64,000 bases of DNA from Paludibacteraceae bacterium (GCA_017632345.1 JAGBRL010000011.1:1-64000); one strand, 5' to 3'. Positions 9,211-18,963 are shown, counted from the first letter of the stretch. Numbers and translations: made by a program. The notes: generated by a model not told the origin, from the sequence alone.

Positions 9211-10172
9211 CTTTGTATGGTATGCTCGAGCGTCATTATCAGCGATTTTTTTATGTCGCTGTCTTCAAAAGTGTCGAGCGTTTTTATCGCTTCATTTTTG
9301 AAGTCGTTCATTCTTTTTTCCGCATACTCTATACCTTTGTTTTTTATTGAGAAATCTATAATTCTTTCTATATTCTTTTTACTGAAGTCTTTGTCTTTCA
9401 ATATTTTAATATATTCGTCAGCATCTTCTGAATTTTTAAGTGCGTAGAGCAGAGGCAGCGTTATCTTGCCTTCGCGTATGTCGTTTCCGACAGGTTTTCC
9501 TATCTCTTTTTCTGATGAAATATAGTCGAAAATATCATCTTTTATTTGAAAGCATATTCCGTAAAGCTCGCCAAAAAGTCTCAGTTTTTCTATATTTTCG
9601 TCGCTCGCATTTACAGATATTGCTCCGGATTTTGTGCATGTTGAAAAAAGCATAGCCGTCTTTTTTCTTATCACTTGCAAATATTTTTCTTCGTCAACTA
9701 TAATATTTTTTGTATTGCTTATCTGCAAAAGTTCTCCTTCAGAGAGTTCTTTTCCCAGATTTGTTATTTCGTTCAGTATTTTAAGATTCTGTGTTTTATT
9801 TGCTATTGACAAAGACTGCGAAAGTAAATAATCTCCTACGAGCACGCTAATTTTATTTTTCCAAATAGCGTTAACAGACTCTTTTCCGCGTCTTTCGTAA
9901 GTGTCGTCAACTATGTCGTCATGAACGAGGCTTGCGGTGTGCAGCAACTCCAGCGCTATTGCGCTGTTTATGGTCGCGTCATTTGTTTTGCCGCAAATTT
10001 TTCCTGCCAGAAAAGTCATGATAGGGCGTATCTGTTTTCCTTTGTTATCACGCAAATAACCGTTGACAACACTAAGAAGTTCATTTTCAGTCTGAAAAGC
10101 CTCTTCAAAATATTTGTCAAATAACTTAAATTCTTCTCTGATAGGATCTTTTATTTGCTCAATTGAAATCAT
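9201..10172 (-). CDS. Long-chain polyprenyl diphosphate synthase (octaprenyl-type)
   Basis: A trans-isoprenyl diphosphate synthase extending farnesyl diphosphate, probably for the menaquinone side chain. About 323 residues. The first Asp-rich motif DDIVDD is at 85-90 and the second, DDIFD, at 212-216. Small residues before the first motif (LLHTASLVHDD) leave a deep pocket, consistent with a long product. LVGDYLLS and GKQIRPIM are also conserved. Start: the frame opens at a TTG at 10190, but ATG at 10172 gives MISIEQIKDPI, like relatives. The exact chain length cannot be read from sequence. Confidence 0.9.
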   Translation of the reverse strand: MISIEQIKDPIREEFKLFDKYFEEAFQTENELLSVVNGYLRDNKGKQIRPIMTFLAGKICGKTNDATINSAIALELLHTASLVHDDIVDDTYERRGKESVNAIWKNKISVLVGDYLLSQSLSIANKTQNLKILNEITNLGKELSEGELLQISNTKNIIVDEEKYLQVIRKKTAMLFSTCTKSGAISVNASDENIEKLRLFGELYGICFQIKDDIFDYISSEKEIGKPVGNDIREGKITLPLLYALKNSEDADEYIKILKDKDFSKKNIERIIDFSIKNKGIEYAEKRMNDFKNEAIKTLDTFEDSDIKKSLIMTLEHTIQRKK

Positions 10173-10366
10173 CTTTTTATTTATTTTCAATCAGTCTAAA
10201 ATTCCTACAAATATAGTGATTTATCGTAAATATTTAGTTTTACTTGATATTTTATTATTTCATAAATTTGGCTTTTATTTCTTGTTTGTTCTTTTTTGTC
10301 TAAAATATTAAGATTTTTGTTTTTGTAAAACGTTATTATGAAATCTCTTTTTCTTACTTTTGTTAA

Positions 10367-10411
10367 TGCAATTTTATGTAATTTATAGCTCGTAATTTAT
10401 ATAGGTTGCTT
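10367..10411. repeat. Possible degenerate copy of the dispersed inverted repeat
   Basis: TGCAATTTTATGTAATTTA (10367-10385) is imperfectly mirrored by TAATTTATATAGGTTGCTT (10393-10411), resembling the type B arms (GCAACTTCTATAAATTA). It lies directly upstream of polA. The match is weak in this AT-rich context. Confidence 0.35.
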
Positions 10412-10440
10412 CGGTTTAAGAAATATTTGAAATTTTGTAT

Positions 10441-13206
10441 ATGAAAGAAAAAAAATTGTTTTTGATTGATGCTTATGCATTGATTTACAGGGCTTATTAT
10501 GCACTTATAAAGAATCCGAGAATTAATTCAAAAGGTTTCAACACTTCGGCTATTTTAGGTTTTGTAAATATTCTTGAGGATATTCTTAAAAGTCAGTCGC
10601 CAACTCATATAGCGGTTTGTTTTGACCCTTCGGGTCCGACTTTCAGACATGAGGCTTACCCGCAGTACAAGGCTCAGAGGGAGGCTACTCCGGAAGATAT
10701 AAGGGCTTCTGTTCCAATTCTTAAGGATTTGATTTCGGCTTACAATATACCAATTTTGGAGGTTAGCGGATTTGAGGCTGACGATGTTGTAGGAACTGTC
10801 TCGAAGATTGCCGAAAAAAATGATTTTACCGTTTTTATGCTGACTCCTGACAAGGATTATGCTCAGCTTGTTTCTGAAAATATTTTTATTTACCGTCCGA
10901 AGCATGGTGGCGGTTACGAAACTCTTGGTGTTGAGGGTGTGAAGGAGAAGTGGGGACTTTCGTCTCCGGAGCAGGTTATCGACCTGCTTGGTCTGATGGG
11001 AGACTCTTCTGACAATATTCCAGGTTGTCCGGGAGTGGGGGAGAAAACTGCTGCTAAATTGCTGGACGAATTTGGGTCTATCGATAATTTGTTAAAAAAT
11101 ACAGATTCTCTTAAAGGAGCTTTGAAAAAGAAAGTGGAGGAGAATGTGGAGCAAATTAAGTTTTCAAAATTTTTAGCAGAGATTCGTCAGGATGTTCCTA
11201 TCGAGTTTAATGAAGATGAACTTTTGCTAAAATCTCCTGATTTAGAAAAATTGAAAAATATATTTACGGAACTTGAATTTAAGAATTTGCTTAAGAAATA
11301 TTTTTCTGCTCCTAAAGTGGAAAAAAAATCATCTCTTCAACCGTCTCTCTTTGAAGAATATGTGGACGAGCAATCGGGCAAAATAAAATATTCAAATCTC
11401 AGCGACTTAAAATCGACTCCTCATACGTATCAACTTATTGATAATGAGGAAAAAATAACTGATTTTTTGGCTAAAATTTCATGTCAGAAATTTTTCTGTT
11501 TTGACACAGAAACTACAGGAATTGACTATTTTTCGTCAGATTTGGTAGGTTTTTCATTTAGTTGGAACGAAGGAGAGGCTTTTTATGTTCCTGTTCCTGA
11601 AAAACGTGAAGATGCTCAAATTTTAGTTAATCGTTTCAAATCTGTTTTTGAAGATGAGTCTATTTTTAAAATAGGACAGAATTTAAAATTTGATATTTTG
11701 ATTCTTCGCAATTATGGCATAGAAGTTAAGGGCAAAATGTTTGACACTATGATAGCTCATTATTTGATTCAGCCTGAACTTCGTCATGGTATGGATTATC
11801 TTGCAGAAATTTATCTGAATTATAAAACTATCACTTATGAAGAACTTTGCGGAAAAGGCAAAGAGTTGCGACCTATTCGTTCTGTTGAACTTTCTCGAAT
11901 TTGTGACTATGCTGCCGAAGATGCGGACATAACTTTAAAGCTTAAAAATATTCTTGAAAAAGAGCTTAAAGAAAATAATCTTGAAAAATTATTTTACGAG
12001 ATAGAGATGCCTTTGATGGAGGTTCTTGTGCAAATGGAATATGACGGAGTTTGTATCGATACAGATTCTTTAAAGCAATCTTCGGTTATTATATCTGAAA
12101 AACTTATAAAAATAGAAAATGACATATTTGCTCTTGCTGGTACTGAATTTAATATAAGTTCTCCGAAGCAGGTAGGCGAAATTATTTTCGAAAGATTAAA
12201 AATTAACGAAAAGGCTCGTAAGACAAAAACTGGGCAGTATTCTACATCAGAAGAGGTGCTTGAGTCTCTTCGCGGAAAACATCCTATAATAGACAAAATA
12301 CTTGAATTTAGAAGTTTGAAGAAATTGTTATCTTCTTATATAGAGGCTTTGCCTTCTTTGATAAATTCAAAGACAGGACGCATACACACTTCTTACAATC
12401 AGACTGTAACTGCTACAGGTCGTTTGAGTTCAAGTAATCCTAATTTACAGAATATTCCAATTAGAGATGAACTTGGCAAGGAAATTCGTAAGGCTTTTGT
12501 AGCAAGTGAAGATTGTCTATTTTTCTCTGCCGACTATTCTCAGATAGAACTCAGAATAATGGCTCATCTTAGCAATGACGAAAATATGATAGAAGATTTT
12601 AAAGCAGGTTATGATATACATTCCGCAACAGCTTCTAAAATATATAAAGTTTCTATAGATGATGTTACAGAAGATATGAGACGTAAAGCCAAAACAGCTA
12701 ACTTTGGAATAATATATGGAATTTCAGTTTTTGGTCTTGCAGAACGTTTAGGTATAACTCGCGGCGAAGCAAAAGAACTTATTGAAGGTTATTTTGAATC
12801 ATATCCGTCTATTAAAAAATATATGGATAAATGTGTAGAAGATGCTAAGGCAAATGGTTATGTAGAAACTTTGCTAAATAGAAAAAGATTTTTGGCAGAT
12901 ATAAATTCTCAAAATAGTGTAGTAAGAGGCTTTGCCGAACGAAATGCAATCAATGCTCCTATACAAGGAACAGCTGCCGATATTATTAAAATAGCTATGG
13001 TAAATATTTATAGAAGGATTAAAAAACAAAATTTAAAATCTCAGATGATTTTGCAGGTGCATGACGAATTGAACTTTAATATTTATAAAGATGAAATAGA
13101 AGTGATGAAAAATATAATAGTAGAAGAAATGGAATCTGCTTTTAAACTTTCAGTACCTCTTAAAGTTGATTATGGTATGGGCGAAAATTGGCTTATTGCT
13201 CATTAA
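10441..13206 (+). CDS. polA: DNA polymerase I
   Basis: Replication and repair polymerase that removes RNA primers and fills gaps. 921 residues in three domains: 5'-3' exonuclease (about 1-290, with GDSSDNIPG and GEKTA), 3'-5' exonuclease (about 325-510) and polymerase (about 530-921). The proofreading site looks intact: D355 and E357 in DTETTG, then IGQNLKFD and DYAAEDAD. Polymerase motifs: DYSQIELR with D698, KTANFGIIYG, and QVHDEL with D875. Start: a TTG lies six bases upstream, but ATG at 10441 is preferred. A 13-bp-stem terminator follows. Confidence 0.97.
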   Translation: MKEKKLFLIDAYALIYRAYYALIKNPRINSKGFNTSAILGFVNILEDILKSQSPTHIAVCFDPSGPTFRHEAYPQYKAQREATPEDIRASVPILKDLISAYNIPILEVSGFEADDVVGTVSKIAEKNDFTVFMLTPDKDYAQLVSENIFIYRPKHGGGYETLGVEGVKEKWGLSSPEQVIDLLGLMGDSSDNIPGCPGVGEKTAAKLLDEFGSIDNLLKNTDSLKGALKKKVEENVEQIKFSKFLAEIRQDVPIEFNEDELLLKSPDLEKLKNIFTELEFKNLLKKYFSAPKVEKKSSLQPSLFEEYVDEQSGKIKYSNLSDLKSTPHTYQLIDNEEKITDFLAKISCQKFFCFDTETTGIDYFSSDLVGFSFSWNEGEAFYVPVPEKREDAQILVNRFKSVFEDESIFKIGQNLKFDILILRNYGIEVKGKMFDTMIAHYLIQPELRHGMDYLAEIYLNYKTITYEELCGKGKELRPIRSVELSRICDYAAEDADITLKLKNILEKELKENNLEKLFYEIEMPLMEVLVQMEYDGVCIDTDSLKQSSVIISEKLIKIENDIFALAGTEFNISSPKQVGEIIFERLKINEKARKTKTGQYSTSEEVLESLRGKHPIIDKILEFRSLKKLLSSYIEALPSLINSKTGRIHTSYNQTVTATGRLSSSNPNLQNIPIRDELGKEIRKAFVASEDCLFFSADYSQIELRIMAHLSNDENMIEDFKAGYDIHSATASKIYKVSIDDVTEDMRRKAKTANFGIIYGISVFGLAERLGITRGEAKELIEGYFESYPSIKKYMDKCVEDAKANGYVETLLNRKRFLADINSQNSVVRGFAERNAINAPIQGTAADIIKIAMVNIYRRIKKQNLKSQMILQVHDELNFNIYKDEIEVMKNIIVEEMESAFKLSVPLKVDYGMGENWLIAH

Positions 13207-13214
13207 AAAAATAT

Positions 13215-13244
13215 AAAGGGACGTAAATTTTACGTCCCTTTTTT
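13215..13244 (+). terminator. Terminator after polA
   Basis: AAAGGGACGTAAA (13215-13227) pairs with TTTACGTCCCTTT (13229-13241) and runs into a T tract. The first parS-like palindrome begins at 13244. Confidence 0.8.
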
Positions 13245-13259
13245 GTTCCACGTGGAACA
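13244..13259. promoter_or_regulatory. parS-like centromere site 1
   Basis: TGTTCCACGTGGAACA, a perfect 16-bp palindrome matching the parS sequence bound by ParB in several bacteria (consensus TGTTTCACGTGAAACA). It is downstream of dusB and polA, which converge here. Confidence 0.8.
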
Positions 13260-13262
13260 TTA

Positions 13263-14246
13263 TTATACATCGAAATTTTCTTTTATGCTGTCCATAATTT
13301 TAAACAGTTCTTCTTTTGTTTCTGCTTTTAGCATAGCTATTTTTGTTTGTTTAAAATTATCTATACCTTTAAAGAGTGGGGAAGCGGCTATATGTCTTCT
13401 TGAGTGTGTTATGCCTCTTCGTTCATCAAGCCACTTTACATTATTTTCTACCTGTTGTTTTAAAATATTTAAATAAAATTCAAATGGCTTTTTATCTATT
13501 TTTTTACCTGTTTCAAGATAATATTTAATATCTTCAAATATCCATGGCTGACCTATACTTCCGCGTCCTATCATTACAGCATCTACACCATAAATTTCAA
13601 AACACTCTTTTGCACGTTCTGGAGTAGTTACATCTCCGTTTCCTATTATCGGAATTTTTATTCTTGGATTAGCTTTCACTTCGCCTATAAGAGTCCAGTC
13701 TGCTTCTCCTGTGTACATTTGAGAACGAGTTCTTCCGTGTATTGCTAAAGCTTTAGCTCCGCAGTCTTGTATTTGTTCTGCTAAAGTTGTTATGATTTTA
13801 CTGTTTTCATCCCATCCTAGACGAGTCTTTACAGTAACAGGTTTATTTACTGCTTTTACTACTGCCTTGACTATTTCTAATAATTTTGGAACATCTTTTA
13901 AAAGTCCTGCACCTCCGCCTTTACCAGCAACCTTTTTAACAGGACAGCCAAAATTTAAATCTATTATATCAGGATTAGCCTCTTCTGCACGTTTAGCTGC
14001 TTCGGCTATTGGTTCTGGTTCTCTGCCATATAATTGTATTACAACCGGACGTTCTTCTTCGTGTATAGTAAGTTTTTCTTTTGTTCTTTGTATATCTCTA
14101 ATTAGAGCATCTGCAGAAATAAATTCTGAATATACCATATCTGCCCCGAAACCTTTACATAATAATCTAAAAGCAGGGTCAGTAACATCTTCCATTGGTG
14201 CTAAAAATAGAGGATGTTTATTAAATTTTATATTATCTATTTGCAT
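13263..14246 (-). CDS. dusB: tRNA-dihydrouridine synthase
   Basis: An FMN-dependent enzyme that reduces specific uridines in the tRNA D-loop. 327 residues, TIM barrel with a C-terminal helical domain. MEDVTDPAFRLLC near residue 18 is the Dus signature, the catalytic cysteine is C101 in DLNFGCPVKK, and GNGDVTTPE and AVMIGRGSIGQPWIF form the phosphate-binding part. Which uridine is modified cannot be read from sequence; dusB is the common name in this phylum. Flanked by parS-like palindromes on both sides. Confidence 0.92.
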   Translation of the reverse strand: MQIDNIKFNKHPLFLAPMEDVTDPAFRLLCKGFGADMVYSEFISADALIRDIQRTKEKLTIHEEERPVVIQLYGREPEPIAEAAKRAEEANPDIIDLNFGCPVKKVAGKGGGAGLLKDVPKLLEIVKAVVKAVNKPVTVKTRLGWDENSKIITTLAEQIQDCGAKALAIHGRTRSQMYTGEADWTLIGEVKANPRIKIPIIGNGDVTTPERAKECFEIYGVDAVMIGRGSIGQPWIFEDIKYYLETGKKIDKKPFEFYLNILKQQVENNVKWLDERRGITHSRRHIAASPLFKGIDNFKQTKIAMLKAETKEELFKIMDSIKENFDV

Positions 14247-14259
14247 ATTTTATAAGATA

Positions 14260-14275
14260 TGTTCCACGTGGAACG
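14260..14275. promoter_or_regulatory. parS-like centromere site 2
   Basis: TGTTCCACGTGGAACG, with the same 14-bp palindromic core GTTCCACGTGGAAC as site 1. Located just upstream of dusB. Confidence 0.78.
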
Positions 14276-14300
14276 TGTTAATATTTTATATAATTTATTT

Positions 14301-14316
14301 TGTTCCACGTGGAACG
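14301..14316. promoter_or_regulatory. parS-like centromere site 3
   Basis: TGTTCCACGTGGAACG again, identical to site 2 over 16 bp and 41 bp from it start to start. Located between dusB and the U32 peptidase gene. Confidence 0.78.
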
Positions 14317-14324
14317 TTATGTTT

Positions 14325-15593
14325 TTATTGATTATTTGGTACTTCTGAAGCATCTACTAATTTATATAATTTATCAGAAGGTCTTATTTTGCAAGGAACT
14401 GCAATAGAAAATAATTCACCTCTTTCACATCTGTCAGCTTCTTTATAATCTACTTGCATATTTTCGGCTTTTAATTCTATTACTCCTGTTGTTGGTCCCA
14501 TTATTAGTAATTCGTCTCCTTTGTTAACTCCGAATTTAGTTTCTACTAAAAATTCAGCAACTCCAAGTTTTGAAAAATATTTCATTCCTTTTCCTATATA
14601 TACTTTTCTTTTTGTAGCTTCAGAACCGTAAGTGGAACTCCATTCTCCTAATCGTTGACCTAAATAATAACCATTCCAGAAACCTCTGTTGAATACAGTC
14701 TTTAATCTTTCGTCCCAATTATTTATTTTTTCTTCGCTGAAAGTTCCGTCTATGTATGAATTAATCGCTTCGTTGTAACATTCCACAACTGTCTTCACAT
14801 ATTCAGGTCCTCTTGCTCTTCCTTCTATTTTTAATACTCTTACTCCAGAATCTATTAGTTTATTTAGAAAATGGATAGTTTTTAAGTCTTTAGGCGACAT
14901 TAAAAATTTATTGTCAACTTTTATTTCTATATCTCTTTCATCATCTATAAGTCTGTAACTGTGTCTGCATACCTGATAACATGCTCCTCTGTTTGCAGAA
15001 GCGTTTAGTTCGTGCAGACTCATATAACACTTGCCGGAAATAGCCATGCATAAAGCTCCGTGACAGAACATTTCTATTTTTATCAATTCTCCCTTTGGAC
15101 CTTTAATTTGCTCTTCGTTTATGGCTTTGTATATAGCTGCTACTTGATCCATGTTGAGTTCGCGAGCCAAAACAACTACATCTGCAAATTGAGCGTAAAA
15201 TTTTAAGGCTTCAACATTAGAAATGTTTAACTGGGTCGAAAGATGTACCTCTACACCTTGCTGAAAAGCGTAAAGCATGGCGGCTACGTCTGCCGCTATT
15301 ATCGCTGATACCGCAACCTCTTTTGCAGTGTCTATGATTTCACGCATAAGAGCAAGGTCGTCGTTATACATTACCGTGTTTAATGTCAAATAACTTTTAA
15401 CTCCGTTCTCTTTGCAAATTTTTACTATTTCACGCAAATCGTCCGTTGTGAAATTACTTGCTGAACGTGAACGCATATTCAGTTTTTCTATACCGAAATA
15501 GACTGAATTGGCTCCTGCCTGTATGGCTGCTTGCAGACTTTCGTATGAGCCTACAGGAGCCATAATTTCAAATTCTTCTCTTTTATAGTTCAT
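14325..15593 (-). CDS. Peptidase U32-family RNA hydroxylation protein (TrhP/RlhA-like)
   Basis: 422 residues. Family members once called collagenase-like peptidases act as prephenate-dependent RNA hydroxylases (TrhP on tRNA wobble uridine, RlhA on 23S rRNA). Seen here: the N-terminal barrel start EIMAPVGSYESLQAAIQAGA, and a cysteine-rich stretch (C177, C182, C189, C205, C209) within MFCHGALCMAISGKC and RGACYQVCRH that fits an Fe-S cluster site. A C-terminal beta-barrel follows (about 335-415). At 422 residues it is nearer the short TrhP form than RlhA. Which RNA it modifies is not decidable here. Confidence 0.85.
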   Translation of the reverse strand: MNYKREEFEIMAPVGSYESLQAAIQAGANSVYFGIEKLNMRSRSASNFTTDDLREIVKICKENGVKSYLTLNTVMYNDDLALMREIIDTAKEVAVSAIIAADVAAMLYAFQQGVEVHLSTQLNISNVEALKFYAQFADVVVLARELNMDQVAAIYKAINEEQIKGPKGELIKIEMFCHGALCMAISGKCYMSLHELNASANRGACYQVCRHSYRLIDDERDIEIKVDNKFLMSPKDLKTIHFLNKLIDSGVRVLKIEGRARGPEYVKTVVECYNEAINSYIDGTFSEEKINNWDERLKTVFNRGFWNGYYLGQRLGEWSSTYGSEATKRKVYIGKGMKYFSKLGVAEFLVETKFGVNKGDELLIMGPTTGVIELKAENMQVDYKEADRCERGELFSIAVPCKIRPSDKLYKLVDASEVPNNQ

Positions 15594-15705
15594 ATATTGA
15601 TATTTTTATTATTTTCTAAAATAGGGTAGTGCAAACCTATTTTTAAAAAGCACTTTGCAAAGGTATTACTTTAATTGTGATTTTATAGAGATTGTAAAAG
15701 CAAAA

Positions 15706-15737
15706 AAATAAAAGACAACGTCAATCGTTGTCTTTTC
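15706..15737 (-). terminator. Terminator of the uvrC-dtd unit
   Basis: AAAAGACAACG (15710-15720) and CGTTGTCTTTT (15726-15736) form an 11-bp stem with a 5-nt loop. On the minus strand a T-rich run follows, so it ends the transcript from dtd. Confidence 0.8.
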
Positions 15738-15768
15738 TCTATCTTTTTTTATATTTTCAAGGAAAATT

Positions 15769-16221
15769 TTATTCTCTGTTCTGTGAATCTATCCATATCG
15801 TGGTAGGACCGTCATTAAGAAGTTCTACTTTCATGTCTGCCCCGAATACTCCTGTTTTAACTTCTTTTCCTAAATTTTCGCTTACTTTCTTACAAAACTT
15901 TTCATACATAGGAATGGCAAAGTCAGGTTTTGAAGCTTTTATGTAAGATGGCCTGTTTCCTTTTTTTGTTAGTGCATGAAGCGTGAATTGACTTACTACT
16001 AATATTTCTCCGTCCATATCTATAACAGACTTGTTCATCACGCCGTTTTCATCTTCAAAAATTCTGATGTTGACTATTTTGTTAGCGAGCCAGTCTATAT
16101 CATCGTCATTGTCTCTATCTTCTATTCCTACAAAAACTAGAAGACCTTTTTTTATTTCAGATTTAATTTTGCCATCTACAGTAACAGAAGCATGCGTTAC
16201 TTTTTGAATTACAATTCTCAT
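15769..16221 (-). CDS. dtd: D-aminoacyl-tRNA deacylase
   Basis: Hydrolyses D-amino acids (and glycine) mischarged on tRNA. 150 residues, full length. The N-terminus MRIVIQKVTHASVTVDG, the SQFTLHA motif near residue 80 that contributes the catalytic Thr, and the C-terminal LLNDGPTTIWID loop (the GP-motif region) are all present. It overlaps the uvrC stop by 4 bp and is translated from the same minus-strand message. Confidence 0.96.
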   Translation of the reverse strand: MRIVIQKVTHASVTVDGKIKSEIKKGLLVFVGIEDRDNDDDIDWLANKIVNIRIFEDENGVMNKSVIDMDGEILVVSQFTLHALTKKGNRPSYIKASKPDFAIPMYEKFCKKVSENLGKEVKTGVFGADMKVELLNDGPTTIWIDSQNRE

Positions 16222-18029
16222 ATTTCGTTATTAAAATGTTTATAAACTATATTTGCTTTAGAAATTCCGATTTCATCGGCTATTTCTTCTATCGTAAGTT
16301 CTTTTATACGCTTTACGCTTTTGAATTTTTTAAGAAGTATTTCTTTTGTTTTTGGACCTATGCCTTTTATGTCAAGTTCAGATTTAATCTGACTTTTGCT
16401 TCTTTTTTCTCTGTGAAATTTTATTGCAAATCGATGAACTTCATCTTGCATATTTGCAAAAAACTTGAAAAGTTGGTCGCTGGGATCTAATCCTATTACC
16501 ATCGGCGGAAATCCGAAAAGAATCTCTCTTGTCTTATGTTTTGAATCTTTTGCAAGTCCGGCTATAGGTATGTTGAGTTTTAATTCATCTTCTACAACCT
16601 GACGTATGATTTCCATCTGTCCTATGCCGCCGTCCGCCACAATCAAGTTTGGAAGTTTTTCTCCCTCGTCCATCATTCTCCTGTATCTTCTGAAAACAAC
16701 CTCACGCATGGAGGCGTAGTCGTCAGGACCTTCCACAGTTTTTATTATATATTTTCTGTAATCTTTTTTCGATGGTTTCGCCATTTTGAAAACAACGCAC
16801 GCAGCCACCGCATCAGAACCTTGTATGTTTGAATTGTCAAAACATTCTATATGTGCCGGAAGCTCTTCAAGTCTAAGCCTGTTCTGAATCTCTTTCATGA
16901 GTTTTGTGGCACGTTGCTCAGGATTAAATTTTTCCATCTGCTTCATCCTGTCAAACTTATACTGTTTAACATTTTGCTGAGACAATTCTAAAAGCTTCTT
17001 TTTATCGCCTCTCTGAGGTATTGTGAACGATACATTTTCTATATCGAAACCAATTTCAAAAGGAACTATTATCTCTCTGGACTTGCTTCCGAACCTTTCT
17101 CTCATTTCTACAACTGCGCTTGCAAGTATTTCCTCTTTCTCTTCGTCTGTTCTTATCTTATATTCGAAAGTGTAGGCCTGTGATATAGTTCCGTTTGTCA
17201 CTTTCAGAAAATTCACAAATGCTTCGTCGTCATCTATCTCTATTGCGAACACGTCTATATTTGTGAGAGCAGGATTTACGATAGTGGATTTAGAACGATA
17301 TTTTGCGATGGAATCGAGTTTTTCTTTTGCAATCTGCGCATCTTCAAAACGTAATTCTTCTGCGGCTTTCATCATCTCTTTTGTGAGATAATCTTCTATA
17401 ACTTCAATTTCTCCCTTGAGTATATATTTAATCTCGCTTATGTTCTTGTTGTATTCCTCTTCGCTTTGCAATCCTTCACAGCATCCCTTGCATTTTTTTA
17501 TGTGGTACTGCAGACAAACTTTATGTCTTTTTTGTCCGATGGATTCGGGAGAAAGATTCAAATTGCAAGTTCTGAGAGAGTATAAGTTGTGTATAAGTTC
17601 TAGCACTGTCTTCATTGCCGGAATGTATGTGTAGGGTCCGAAATATCTTGAACCGTCTTTCACTACATTTCTGGTTTTAAATACTCGCGGAAAGTGTTCG
17701 TTCTTTACGCATATCCATGGATAGGTTTTGTCGTCCTTCAGCAATATGTTGTAACGAGGCTGATGTTTTTTTATCAGGCTGTTTTCAAGAAGAAGCGCGT
17801 CTTGTTCTGTTTGGACAACTATGTATTTTATGTCCGCTATTTGTTTCACAAGCACACGTACTTTTGGCGAATCATGAAATTTGTTAAAGTACGAAGAGAC
17901 ACGTCTTTTCAAATTTTTTGCTTTGCCTACATAAATAATCTCTTCTTTACTGTTCAGATATTGATATATGCCCGGACTTTCTGGAAGAGAGAGTACAATC
18001 TCTTTTATGCGAGTATTTTCTTTTTCCAT
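16218..18029 (-). CDS. uvrC: Excinuclease ABC subunit C
   Basis: The nuclease of nucleotide excision repair; it incises on both sides of a lesion bound by UvrB. 603 residues. An N-terminal GIY-YIG nuclease (GIY at 20-22, YVGKAKNLKRR from 33) makes the 3' cut. A UVR motif lies near 215-245 (LRFEDAQIAKEKLDSI), then the RNase H-like domain with HIECFDNSNIQGSDAV and VADGGIGQ for the 5' cut, then a C-terminal helix-hairpin-helix pair (IKGIGPKTKEILLKKF). First gene of the uvrC-dtd unit. Confidence 0.97.
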   Translation of the reverse strand: MEKENTRIKEIVLSLPESPGIYQYLNSKEEIIYVGKAKNLKRRVSSYFNKFHDSPKVRVLVKQIADIKYIVVQTEQDALLLENSLIKKHQPRYNILLKDDKTYPWICVKNEHFPRVFKTRNVVKDGSRYFGPYTYIPAMKTVLELIHNLYSLRTCNLNLSPESIGQKRHKVCLQYHIKKCKGCCEGLQSEEEYNKNISEIKYILKGEIEVIEDYLTKEMMKAAEELRFEDAQIAKEKLDSIAKYRSKSTIVNPALTNIDVFAIEIDDDEAFVNFLKVTNGTISQAYTFEYKIRTDEEKEEILASAVVEMRERFGSKSREIIVPFEIGFDIENVSFTIPQRGDKKKLLELSQQNVKQYKFDRMKQMEKFNPEQRATKLMKEIQNRLRLEELPAHIECFDNSNIQGSDAVAACVVFKMAKPSKKDYRKYIIKTVEGPDDYASMREVVFRRYRRMMDEGEKLPNLIVADGGIGQMEIIRQVVEDELKLNIPIAGLAKDSKHKTREILFGFPPMVIGLDPSDQLFKFFANMQDEVHRFAIKFHREKRSKSQIKSELDIKGIGPKTKEILLKKFKSVKRIKELTIEEIADEIGISKANIVYKHFNNEI

Positions 18030-18404
18030 TTTTTATATTTTTAGCAAAACTAAGAAAAATTAAAAAATCATGAAAATTTTAATTTTTTGTCAATTTTTTT
18101 AAGAAATGTGAAATTTATAGCAAAGAGTTAAAATTATTCGATGAAATGGGACTTTTTTGTCTATTTTGATATTTTTTCTGTATGTAATTTTTATATATTT
18201 TTGTCAATTTAAATAATTGATTTATAGTGAGTTAATTAGATAAAATAATCATTTTTAACTTTTTTAGACTTATTTAGATTCTAATATCCTGATTGAGTGT
18301 GTTGACTTCAAAAAAAATATCGCAAGGATTTTAAGTTGAGTTTAAAATTATTAGATTTGCGAATCTTATTAAAAATTGAATTTAACTTTATAAGTATAAA
18401 AATA
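18030..18404. other. AT-rich intergenic spacer between uvrC and the Cys-rich gene
   Basis: About 375 bp of very AT-rich sequence between divergent genes. No convincing promoter, hairpin or RNA gene was found; TGATTTATAGTGAGTT near 18220 faintly resembles a repeat arm. Confidence 0.5.
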
Positions 18405-18662
18405 ATGTCTTATAAATTTTTCAGTAATAAAGATTGTGAGTTTTTTCCTTGTCATAAAAATGATGATTTGAACAATTTTAATTGTCTCTTCTGTTATTGT
18501 CCGTTGTATATGTTGGGCAGTGATTGCGGCGGTAATTTTGTTTATCTTGAAAACGGTATTAAAGATTGTTCATCGTGCGACATTCCGCACAGAAAAGATT
18601 TTGGATACGAATATGTGCAGAAAAAACTCAGGCTTTATGCAGAAAGTGTAAAAAATGTATAG
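18405..18662 (+). CDS. Cysteine-rich small domain protein (putative metal-binding)
   Basis: 85 residues, starting at ATG 18405, where MSYKFFSNKDCEFFPCHK matches the conserved beginning of the PF04071-type cysteine-rich small domain. An in-frame start at 18336 adds only low-complexity residues. Eight cysteines lie in pairs or clusters: C11, C16, C27, C30, C32, C41, C55, C58, with histidines nearby (PCHK, IPHR), suggesting Zn or Fe-S binding. The family is often found near cobalamin genes, but none are here. Function unknown. Confidence 0.82.
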   Translation: MSYKFFSNKDCEFFPCHKNDDLNNFNCLFCYCPLYMLGSDCGGNFVYLENGIKDCSSCDIPHRKDFGYEYVQKKLRLYAESVKNV

Positions 18663-18963
18663 AAATTGTCTTAAGGCAGCTTTCAAATGAAAGAGTCATT
18701 TTCATTAATTAAGTCAACTGAAAAAAGTGATTTATCATCTTTGAAGAGACTTAAATGAACCTATCTTTTTCAAAAAAAACACTTTTATGTGAAAAATAAC
18801 GCACAACAAATAGCAGATTTTGAATTTTAATCTTAAATTTGTGCAATTTCGCAGATTGTGGGCATTGACGGAGTTAAAAAAGCCGTCTTTGCATATTTTT
18901 TGCGTCTTAAAAAAAACAGAGTAAATAATTTAAAAGTAATTAATAAATTTAACAAATCAGATT
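18663..18963. other. Intergenic leader region of the cellobiose phosphorylase gene
   Basis: About 300 bp. TAAATTTG at 18834-18841 fits a -7 element but has no properly spaced TTTG. A small hairpin GACGG/CCGTC (18867-18887) follows with a T-rich tail, which could serve as an attenuator. Neither is strong. Confidence 0.35.
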
